This document shows positions 1 through 6,404 of a stretch of 7,914 bases of DNA, in pieces. Numbering within the stretch: the first letter of the stretch is position 1; every line of letters begins with the position of its first letter. Source of the stretch: Marinilabiliales bacterium (GTDB lineage: Bacteria > Bacteroidota > Bacteroidia > Bacteroidales > F082); NCBI GenBank assembly GCA_002869465.1, contig PKSW01000266.1, positions 1 to 7,914 of the forward strand. The letters are read 5' to 3'. Below the pieces are notes generated by a model, which searched no databases, was not told where the DNA came from, and saw only the letters and a list, made by a program, of their open reading frames with translations. Both the position numbers and the translations under genes were made by a program.

Positions 1-1572
1 TATCGGGAACTACGATTGGAGAACATCAAGAATAATATTGTGGAGCTAAAGAGTAAAGGATATCAGGATAAAGATATATGTGTGCTGACAAATCAAAATA
101 AATACGCCACCGAAATAGTCTCATTCCTGATCAAAAATGGATACCATATTATATCCAGCGAATCGTTATTACTAAAGAATTCGCCCGAAGTGAGAATGAT
201 CATCGCTTTTTTCAAATTACTTTTAAATACCGGAAACCAGATTCAACTGGCAAATTTTATCGAGAACTTGCTGGTGATTCAAAATAATCAAATGTCTTTT
301 CACAAAGTATATACTGAAGCTTCATCCCAACTGGAAAATGGAATTGATAGATTGATGATGCATTTGAGTTATCCAACTGTTAAAGAAGAAGAAATGTCAG
401 GTTTGTCGGTTTATGAACTTACTGAATATGCCGTTTCAAATCTATTCGGGGAAATAAATAACAACATCTTTTTACATTTTTTTCTCGATTTTGCCTATGA
501 TTACCAGCATATGGGTGATGGATCCCTGGCCTCATTTGTTGAATATTGGGAGAAGAAATGTGATAAAACTTATATCACCATGCCAGATGGCGTAAATGCT
601 ATCCAGGTGATGACCATTCATAAAGCCAAGGGGCTAAAATTTGAGTCTGTCATTCTCGATTTTATTCCAAGAAATGATAAAACAACCCGGAAAGATTACT
701 GGACAGATTTGGAACTGGATGGATTCAGCGAACTGCAGGCAACCATGCTGCCCCTGGTTAAAGATCTGGAGTTTGTGGATCTGGAGCATATTTACGCCGA
801 AGAAGAGGAAAAAACCGAACTCGATCTGTTGAATATGATCTACGTTGCTTTTACAAGACCTGTGAGCGCATTATTTATTTTAAGTCAGAAGAAAGAGAAA
901 TCACAAAATCGCTTCACGTCTTATATTCAAAATTTCCTTACTAAACAAGCCCTCAAACCTGATGAGACGGAGTATGAGTTTGGCGAACTAAAAAAGCGCG
1001 AAAAAAAGAAGGAAGAAAAGCAGAAGCAACAAAAAAATAAGAGAATAGTTCTGAAAGATATGCTTTCTGCTTCCTGGAAAGGCAGAATTAAGGTAGCTCC
1101 TTCCGAGCCGGTTTTCTGGGAGCTTATTAGTAGCACTCCGGCTGATGTATACGGAAATCTGGTACATAAAATGCTTTCAGAAGTGTTTGTGCATACAGAT
1201 GTCAAAAAGGTAGTGACCAGATACCTTTTATCCGGGATCATCGATGAACATGAAGCTATGCGTATTCAGCATCTCATTGAGAATGTTGTCAATCACAAAG
1301 AACTAAAGGCCTATTATAACAATGATGTACTGATCAAAAACGAAACAGAGATTATTACTCTGAAAAATGGAAATAGAACTATTCATCGGCCCGACAGGGT
1401 AGTTATTCAAGATGATGAACTCATCATTATTGATTATAAAACAGGAGAAAAAAATGACATGCATACAGAGCAAATTTCAGAATATGCCGGATATTTTAAC
1501 AAATTGGGTTATGAAAACGTTAAAAAGATGCTGGTTTACTTAAATGAAGCCATAGAAGTTTTATCTGTTTAA
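1..1572 (+). CDS. RecB/AddA-type UvrD helicase-nuclease, C-terminal part (5' end outside window)
   Basis: The reading frame is open to base 1, so this is a partial gene; the TTG at 16 is an internal codon, not a start. The visible 523 residues cover the end of the second helicase domain and a C-terminal nuclease. Helicase signatures are the segment starting ICVLTNQNK (about 79-230), motif V with TIHKAKGLKFESV (613-651) and motif VI with NMIYVAFTR (832-858). A Lys/Glu/Gln-rich linker (about 985-1050) follows. The PD-(D/E)XK nuclease then shows GNLVH (His at 1165-1167), RPD (Asp at 1393-1395), IDYK (Asp 1432-1434, Lys 1438-1440) and the Q-x(3)-Y helix (Gln 1471-1473, Tyr 1483-1485), so all expected active-site residues are present. 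Proteins of this family unwind and degrade DNA from double-strand ends in recombinational repair, normally with an AddB/RecC-like partner, which is not visible here. Family assignment is firm; AddA versus a stand-alone Bacteroidota homologue is not decided. Confidence 0.9.
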   Translation, partial: YRELRLENIKNNIVELKSKGYQDKDICVLTNQNKYATEIVSFLIKNGYHIISSESLLLKNSPEVRMIIAFFKLLLNTGNQIQLANFIENLLVIQNNQMSFHKVYTEASSQLENGIDRLMMHLSYPTVKEEEMSGLSVYELTEYAVSNLFGEINNNIFLHFFLDFAYDYQHMGDGSLASFVEYWEKKCDKTYITMPDGVNAIQVMTIHKAKGLKFESVILDFIPRNDKTTRKDYWTDLELDGFSELQATMLPLVKDLEFVDLEHIYAEEEEKTELDLLNMIYVAFTRPVSALFILSQKKEKSQNRFTSYIQNFLTKQALKPDETEYEFGELKKREKKKEEKQKQQKNKRIVLKDMLSASWKGRIKVAPSEPVFWELISSTPADVYGNLVHKMLSEVFVHTDVKKVVTRYLLSGIIDEHEAMRIQHLIENVVNHKELKAYYNNDVLIKNETEIITLKNGNRTIHRPDRVVIQDDELIIIDYKTGEKNDMHTEQISEYAGYFNKLGYENVKKMLVYLNEAIEVLSV

Positions 1573-1752
1573 AATATCCGTTTGGGTGTACGTTTACGAA
1601 CATATGATGATAAAAGCCGGACAATACATTAGATTGAAAACCGCTACTGAATTTGTAATTCAAAGTAATACAGTTGAATATATATACTGGCATAAAAATG
1701 GTTATTTAGCGCTGTATTTTTAAAAATATCACTAATCAAAACATAATTATCG
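1573..1752. other. 180-bp AT-rich intergenic gap
   Basis: The gap lies between the helicase-nuclease stop and the protease start. I see no GC-rich hairpin with a U-tract, so termination of the upstream gene is unexplained. Two weak symmetric elements are present: an AT-only 14-bp palindrome, TATTTTTAAAAATA (1715-1728), and a 6-bp stem with a TGT loop (1648-1662). The palindrome's left half, TATTTTTA, matches the Bacteroidota -7 element TAnnTTTG at all but the last base and sits about 30 bases before the protease ATG. It has no suitably spaced TTG/TTTG upstream, so it is only a possible promoter. No ORF or RNA gene was recognised. Confidence 0.5.
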
Positions 1753-4700
1753 ATGAAAAAACTGATTACATTATTTACAATCACATTTTTATTTGCTTTA
1801 TTCAGCATGGCACAAGATGATGTGAGATTATTACGATTTCCGGCAGTTCATGGCGAAAAAGTAGTATTTACTTACGCAGGCGATCTTTATGAAGTTCCTT
1901 TATCAGGAGGTACCGCCCGTAAACTGACAAGCGACGTAGATGGCTATGAAATGTTCGCTCGCTTCTCACCGGACGGAAAGCATATTGCTTTTACCGGGCA
2001 ATATGATGGAAATACAGAGGTATACTTGATTCCATCCAATGGTGGCATCCCTAAAAGGCTTACTTATACAGCCACACTGGGCAGGGATGATATTTCTGAC
2101 AGGATGGGACCTAATAATGTGGTCATGACCTGGTCGGATGAAGACCATATTGTGTATCGTTCCAGGAAGCAGACCTTTAATTCTTTCAAAGGAAAATTGT
2201 TTAAAGTATCCAAAGAAGGTGGTCTTTCAGAGGAATTGCCGCTACCTGCCGGCGGATGGTGCACTTATTCACCCGATGGAAAGAAAATGGCTTACAACCG
2301 GGTATTTCGCGAGTTCAGAACATGGAAATACTACCAGGGTGGTATGGCTGACAATGTTTGGGTGTATGATTTTGAAACCAAAGAAACAGTAAATATCACC
2401 AACAACGACCACCAGAATATTTTCCCGATGTGGTCGGGGGATAAAATCTATTTCCTTTCAGACAGGGATCGGACGATGAACCTGTTCGCCTATGATCTAA
2501 CAACAAAGCAAACTACTAAACTGACTGATTATACCGAGTTTGATATTAAATTTCCATCCCTTGGCGATCAGTCCATCATCTATGAAAACGGAGGTTATAT
2601 TTATAACTATGAATTGGCAAGCGGTACAATTGCAAAAGTAACCGTCAATATAAATAATGACCTGTTGACCGGTAGGAATGAAATAAAAGATGCCAGCAAA
2701 TTTATCGGTTCGTGGGCCATATCTCCTGATGGTAAAAGAGTTGTGTTTGGGGCACGCGGCGATGTGTTTACAGTGCCTGCCAAATCGGGAATCACGCGCA
2801 ATTTAACCCAATCATCCGGTGTGCACGACCGCAATGTAGAATGGTCACCCGATGGTAAATACATTTCATTTATCAGCGACAGAACCGGCGAAGATGAAAT
2901 ATATATTCAGAATCAGAATGGACTGGAAGATGCCATCCAACTGACTTTTAATTCAGATACTTACAAGTATAACCCAATTTGGTCACCTGATAGTAAATAC
3001 TTGCTCTGGGGAGATAAAATGGCCCGGTTAAACCTGATGGAAATAGCAACAAAACAGGTCAAGGTGATTTATGAAGCAGAAGATTGGGAAATCAGGGAAT
3101 ATACCTGGTCGCCAGACAGCAAATGGGTAGCGTTTTCTGAAAATTCAAATAATTCCGTGAATAAAATTCATATATACGGACTGGATAAAGGAGATATACA
3201 CCAGGTAACTGATAATTGGTACAATGCCGGAAGTCCTGCTTTTGGAACGGAAGGAAAATACCTGTTTTTTGTTTCTGCACGAGATTTTAACCCTACTTAC
3301 AGTTGGACTGAATGGAACCACGCTTACCAGGATATGAATGCGGTTTATTTTGTTACGCTTCAAAAAGATACCCCTTCACCTTTCGAACCTGAAAATGATG
3401 AGGTCGAAATAAAATCAACCGGAGAAGAAAAAGATTCAAAGGAAGCAGAGAAGAAAGATGAATCCAAAGCAGTAATTATAGATTTTGATGGTATTACCGA
3501 CAGGGTGATAAAACTTCCGGTAAGTGCTGGAAATTACTGGAATCTGAGTCCTGTAAAAAATTCAGTCTACTATGTTTATAATTCCTCCAAATCAGGTGGT
3601 CCTGAGCTCAAATTATATGACCTGGAATCAGAAAAAGAAACAGATCTGGGCGAAATTAACTCTTTTGTAGTTTCGGCAGACCATAAAAAAATGCTGATCA
3701 GCATGCAGGGCAAAAGAGCCGTTATCGACCTGCCTAAATCAAAGGTGAAACCTGAAGAATTTCTGGATCTAAAAGACATGGAAGTAATGGTAGACCTTGA
3801 AGAAGAATGGACCCAAATATATAACGAATCATGGCGTCAGATGCGCGATTTCTTTTACGATCCCGGTATGCATGGGTTGGACTGGCCAGCTATGCAGGAT
3901 AAATACGAAGTATTATTACCTTATGTAAAAAACCGTAATGACCTGAATTATGTGATTGGTGAGATGATCGGTGAGATCAGCGTGGGCCATGCCTATGTAC
4001 TTGGAGGTGATAAGCCAAGCCCGAAAAGGATTAAAACAGGATTGTTGGGTGCTAAAGTGAGCAAGGACGATTCCGGATATTTCATCATTGAAGAGATCTT
4101 ACCGGGCGAGAACTGGACAAAAAACGGCAGATCACCATTGACTGAGGTTGGTGTTGATGTGAACGAAGGTGATTACATCCTTGCGGTAAATGGCATGCCT
4201 GTGAATAATGTAGCTGATATATATCAGTTGCTCGTAGGTACGGCAAATGAGCAGGTGATGCTTACTGTAAACTCGAAAGCTTCAAAAGAAGGTGCCAGGG
4301 ATGTGATCGTCATTCCAACAGATGATGAATCACAACTCTATTATTACCAATGGGTAAGAAATAACATCGAAAAAGTGAGCAAGGCCACGGATGGCCAGGT
4401 AGGATATATCCATATTCCGGATATGGGACCCGGTGGATTGAATGAATTCGTCAAATATTTTTACCCTCAATTGAACAAAAGAGCATTGATCATTGATGAT
4501 CGCGGAAACGGTGGTGGCAATGTATCACCGATGATCATCGAACGATTGAATCGTGAACTTACCTTGTACGGTATGTCGCGTAACAATGGTATCAATACCA
4601 AACCACGCCAGATGATGCTCGGTCCAAAAGTACTTTTAATGGACAACTACTCTGCTTCAGATGGTGACTTATTCCCATATCAGTTTAAAAAATTGGACAT

Positions 4701-4998
4701 GGGTACTATAATTGGAGTTCGCTCATGGGGTGGTGTTGTCGGTATTCGTGGTTCATTACCGTTTATTGATGGTGGTGATCTGCGTCGTCCCGAATTTGCA
4801 CCTTTCGATGAAGAGGGTAATTGGGTAATAGAAGGTTATGGAGTGGAACCCGACATTGTTATTGATAATGACCCGGCTAAAGAATATGCCGGTGAAGACC
4901 AGCAGTTGAACAAAGCCATTGAGGTAATTATGAAACAGTTGAAGGATTATAAACCACCAATGGAAATTCCATCTGAATTCCCTGATAAGTCAAAATAA
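1753..4998 (+). CDS. Secreted tricorn-like S41 family protease
   Basis: A complete 1081-residue protein. Residues 1-20 form a Sec signal peptide (KK, a hydrophobic core, then SMA before Q21; no lipobox Cys), so it is probably periplasmic. Residues about 20-670 are beta-propeller with PD40-type blades: SPDGK or SPDSK motifs at 72, 173, 324, 365, 411 and 453. A charged Glu/Lys linker occupies 545-572. The catalytic C1 part (about 680-755) contains GHAYV with His746. A PDZ domain spans about 763-845. C2 (about 880-1060) contains DDRGNGGGN (915-923), the nucleophile motif YSASDGD (Ser969-Asp970) and IEGYGVEPD (Glu1027). By alignment to archaeal tricorn these match His746, Ser965-Asp966 and Glu1023. 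The Ser next to the tricorn histidine is Gly745 here. Tricorn-type enzymes cut oligopeptides, with the propellers gating access; a peptide-scavenging or protein-turnover role is inferred. The ATG at 1753 is chosen because the signal peptide follows directly; there is no Shine-Dalgarno sequence, which is usual in this phylum. Confidence 0.93.
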   Translation: MKKLITLFTITFLFALFSMAQDDVRLLRFPAVHGEKVVFTYAGDLYEVPLSGGTARKLTSDVDGYEMFARFSPDGKHIAFTGQYDGNTEVYLIPSNGGIPKRLTYTATLGRDDISDRMGPNNVVMTWSDEDHIVYRSRKQTFNSFKGKLFKVSKEGGLSEELPLPAGGWCTYSPDGKKMAYNRVFREFRTWKYYQGGMADNVWVYDFETKETVNITNNDHQNIFPMWSGDKIYFLSDRDRTMNLFAYDLTTKQTTKLTDYTEFDIKFPSLGDQSIIYENGGYIYNYELASGTIAKVTVNINNDLLTGRNEIKDASKFIGSWAISPDGKRVVFGARGDVFTVPAKSGITRNLTQSSGVHDRNVEWSPDGKYISFISDRTGEDEIYIQNQNGLEDAIQLTFNSDTYKYNPIWSPDSKYLLWGDKMARLNLMEIATKQVKVIYEAEDWEIREYTWSPDSKWVAFSENSNNSVNKIHIYGLDKGDIHQVTDNWYNAGSPAFGTEGKYLFFVSARDFNPTYSWTEWNHAYQDMNAVYFVTLQKDTPSPFEPENDEVEIKSTGEEKDSKEAEKKDESKAVIIDFDGITDRVIKLPVSAGNYWNLSPVKNSVYYVYNSSKSGGPELKLYDLESEKETDLGEINSFVVSADHKKMLISMQGKRAVIDLPKSKVKPEEFLDLKDMEVMVDLEEEWTQIYNESWRQMRDFFYDPGMHGLDWPAMQDKYEVLLPYVKNRNDLNYVIGEMIGEISVGHAYVLGGDKPSPKRIKTGLLGAKVSKDDSGYFIIEEILPGENWTKNGRSPLTEVGVDVNEGDYILAVNGMPVNNVADIYQLLVGTANEQVMLTVNSKASKEGARDVIVIPTDDESQLYYYQWVRNNIEKVSKATDGQVGYIHIPDMGPGGLNEFVKYFYPQLNKRALIIDDRGNGGGNVSPMIIERLNRELTLYGMSRNNGINTKPRQMMLGPKVLLMDNYSASDGDLFPYQFKKLDMGTIIGVRSWGGVVGIRGSLPFIDGGDLRRPEFAPFDEEGNWVIEGYGVEPDIVIDNDPAKEYAGEDQQLNKAIEVIMKQLKDYKPPMEIPSEFPDKSK

Positions 4999-5005
4999 AA
5001 ATAGC

Positions 5006-5036
5006 AGAACGCCGCTAAAAGCGGCGTTCTTTTTTT
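5006..5036 (+). terminator. Intrinsic terminator of the tricorn-like protease gene
   Basis: A perfect 10-bp stem, AGAACGCCGC (5006-5015) pairing with GCGGCGTTCT (5021-5030), encloses the loop TAAAA (5016-5020). A run of seven T covers 5030-5036. It starts seven bases after the protease stop codon and is the clearest rho-independent terminator in the window. It separates the protease from the hydrolase gene, which therefore needs its own promoter. Confidence 0.95.
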
Positions 5037-5059
5037 ATATAAACTAAAAAAATGATTCC

Positions 5060-5067
5060 TATCTTTG
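5060..5067 (+). promoter_or_regulatory. Bacteroidota-type -7 promoter element for the hydrolase gene
   Basis: TATCTTTG is an exact match to the TAnnTTTG -7 consensus of the Bacteroidota primary sigma factor. It lies in the right orientation between a strong terminator and a start codon 20 bases further on. Transcription would start near 5071-5075, giving a leader of only about 12-16 A-rich bases with no Shine-Dalgarno sequence. The -33 element (TTTG or TTG) is not convincing: at the expected distance lies the T-run and ATAT of the preceding terminator. The assignment rests on the exact -7 match and on context. Confidence 0.65.
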
Positions 5068-5086
5068 TAAGAAATAGAAAAATCAT

Positions 5087-6043
5087 ATGGCATGGGATAG
5101 TGAATTTGGTTTTGATGTCACCAAATTTGAGTTAAAAGATGATTATGAAGGTAGGGTAGAAGCGACCTTACTTTCAAGAAAATCAAAACGAACATCTTTC
5201 AACGCGATTCTTTATATTCACGGTTTTATAGATTATTTTTTCCAACTGGAGCTAGCAGATTGGGCCAACAGGCAAGGATTTAATTTTTATGCCATTGACC
5301 TGCGCAAATACGGAAGGTCGATGTTACTCCATCAAAAACCAAATTATTTCCGTGATTACAGGGAGTATTATGAAGAAATAGATGCTGCTTTAGATGTTAT
5401 CCGGAATAGAGACAAGAACACCTTCCTGGCTTTGATGGGTCATTCAACTGGAGGTTTGATTTCGGCACTTTATGCCCATGATAAAGCAGATCAGAAGGTC
5501 ATTGATGCCCTCATTTTAAACAGCCCGTTTTTTGAATTGAATGCTTCAGCCGTTGTGAACACCATTATCAGTCCACTGATGGCACTGATCGGGAAAATCT
5601 TCCCCAATGTTATTTCACCGGTAAAACTTGCAGATGGTTATGCCATGAGCATTCATAAGGATTATTATGGCGAATGGGATTTTAATACAAAACTAAAACC
5701 CATCAAAGGATTCCCAATTTATTTTGGCTGGCTTAATGGAATTTATTCGGCGCAAAGGAAGTTGCAAAAAGGGCTTCAGATCGATTGTCCGGTCCTTGTT
5801 TTACACGCTTCAAAAAGTGTTAAACCCGGAAAATACAACGACGATATGCTGATGGCCGATGCGGTTCTGAATGTGGAACATATGAAAAAATATGCGCCTG
5901 TACTTGGGGAAAAGGTAAAAGTGGTAGAAATTGAAAATGGAAGACACGACCTTATCCTGTCTGATGAAGGTCCCCGGAAAAAAACCTATAATCAAATGAG
6001 GTACTTCTTGGAAAAGATAATACCTAAAAATAAATCAGTTTAA
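5087..6043 (+). CDS. Alpha/beta hydrolase (S33/lysophospholipase-like)
   Basis: A complete 318-residue protein without signal peptide or membrane segment, so presumably cytosolic. It has the alpha/beta hydrolase layout: the oxyanion strand YIHGF (His45-Gly46), the strand-turn YAIDLRKYGRS typical of the monoacylglycerol lipase/PldB-like (Hydrolase_4) group, the nucleophile elbow GHSTGG with Ser120, and a C-terminal catalytic histidine in GRHD (His287). The acid of the triad is not in the usual place: after the strand VLVLHASKS there is no Asp, and the nearest candidates are Asp252, Asp253 and Asp258. Family members hydrolyse carboxylic esters such as lysophospholipids or acylglycerols, or act as prolyl-type peptidases; the substrate cannot be predicted here. 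The gene stands alone between its own promoter and the convergent DUF3467 gene. The ATG at 5087 is the only suitable start behind the promoter; the ATG at 5052 is out of frame. Confidence 0.88.
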   Translation: MAWDSEFGFDVTKFELKDDYEGRVEATLLSRKSKRTSFNAILYIHGFIDYFFQLELADWANRQGFNFYAIDLRKYGRSMLLHQKPNYFRDYREYYEEIDAALDVIRNRDKNTFLALMGHSTGGLISALYAHDKADQKVIDALILNSPFFELNASAVVNTIISPLMALIGKIFPNVISPVKLADGYAMSIHKDYYGEWDFNTKLKPIKGFPIYFGWLNGIYSAQRKLQKGLQIDCPVLVLHASKSVKPGKYNDDMLMADAVLNVEHMKKYAPVLGEKVKVVEIENGRHDLILSDEGPRKKTYNQMRYFLEKIIPKNKSV

Positions 6044-6046
6044 ACT
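6037..6046. repeat. 10-bp perfect palindrome across the convergent stop codons
   Basis: AGTTTAAACT is its own reverse complement. It contains the hydrolase stop TAA (6041-6043) and the first two bases of the complement of the DUF3467 stop (6045-6047). It is short and AT-rich, so it may be chance; no U-tract follows on either strand. Confidence 0.45.
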
Positions 6047-6359
6047 AAGCCTCGGCAGTTGGTGCACCAAAAGAAAATGGGGGTACGCCTCCATCTTTTG
6101 TTTCTTTTATTGGTCCATGCTGCGATTCAAATTTTCGGATGTTATCATGTAACGCTTTGTATAATCGCTTGGCATGTTCCGGCGTTAGGATGATCCTCGA
6201 TTTAACTTTTGCCTTGGGTGTGCCAGGCATCAATTTTACAAAGTCGATAATGAATTCGGCATGTGAATGTGTGATGATCGCCAGGTTTGAATAAGTACCT
6301 TCAGCAACTTCTTCACTGAGCTCGATATTGATTTTATTCTGTTTTTTATTTTCTTCCAT
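6045..6359 (-). CDS. DUF3467 domain-containing protein
   Basis: A complete 104-residue protein with no signal peptide or membrane segment. The sequence resembles the DUF3467 family: a Lys/Asn-rich N-terminus, then INIELSEEVAEGTYSNLA, the HAEFIIDFVKLMPG segment, and a basic VKSRIILTPEHAKRLYKAL region leading into a C-terminal helix, ending in a Gly/Pro-rich tail. The family has no established function, to my knowledge; a gene of this kind directly after rpoC is a familiar arrangement in Bacteroidota genomes. The ATG (complement of 6357-6359) has an A/T-rich leader and no Shine-Dalgarno sequence. Only 44 bases separate it from rpoC, and they are mostly a terminator hairpin, so expression depends on readthrough or an unseen promoter. 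Its stop is one base from the stop of the convergent hydrolase gene. Confidence 0.85.
   Translation of the reverse strand: MEENKKQNKINIELSEEVAEGTYSNLAIITHSHAEFIIDFVKLMPGTPKAKVKSRIILTPEHAKRLYKALHDNIRKFESQHGPIKETKDGGVPPFSFGAPTAEA
6059..6070. repeat. 12-bp perfect palindrome inside the DUF3467 3' end
   Basis: TTGGTGCACCAA is its own reverse complement and lies 16 bases past the hydrolase stop, inside the last codons of the DUF3467 gene (encoding part of GAPT). It looks like a small dyad that a protein dimer could bind. It has no loop and no T-run, so it is not a standard terminator. Function unknown. Confidence 0.45.
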
Positions 6360-6372
6360 AGGTATAAATATT

Positions 6373-6404
6373 AAAAAAGCGCTACTAAAAGTAGCGCTTT
6401 ATTT
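6373..6404 (-). terminator. Terminator after rpoC, possibly bidirectional
   Basis: A perfect 10-bp stem, AAAGCGCTAC (6376-6385) pairing with GTAGCGCTTT (6391-6400), encloses a 5-base loop (6386-6390). Read on the minus strand, the stem ends in six U (6378-6373), so it is a good intrinsic terminator for rpoC, whose stop codon is only three bases before the stem. On the plus strand the stem is followed by a weaker U-rich stretch, TTTATTTTAAT (6398-6408). The hairpin could therefore also stop transcripts of the hydrolase gene that run through DUF3467 in antisense. Confidence 0.85.

Noticed and set aside
16..18. TTG at 16 as the start of a complete helicase-nuclease gene
   Set aside because: The frame continues open to base 1, and the protein lacks the Walker A and other N-terminal helicase motifs, so the gene begins outside the window.
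927..1241. 104-codon minus-strand ORF opposite the nuclease domain
   Set aside because: It overlaps well-conserved helicase-nuclease coding sequence, and its translation is low-complexity (Phe/Cys/Ser runs from the Lys/Glu linker); a shadow frame.
1648..1662. TGAATT-TGT-AATTCA hairpin as a terminator of the helicase-nuclease gene
   Set aside because: The stem is only 6 bp, nearly all AT, and has no following T-run.
1715..1728. TATTTTTAAAAATA as the promoter or operator of the protease gene
   Set aside because: It is an AT-only palindrome in a very AT-rich gap, with a last-base mismatch to TAnnTTTG and no correctly spaced -33 element, so chance is a good explanation.
6386..6393. TACTTTTA on the minus strand as a DUF3467 promoter inside the terminator hairpin
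   Set aside because: It differs from TAnnTTTG in the last base, lies wholly within the hairpin loop and stem, and has no supporting -33 element.
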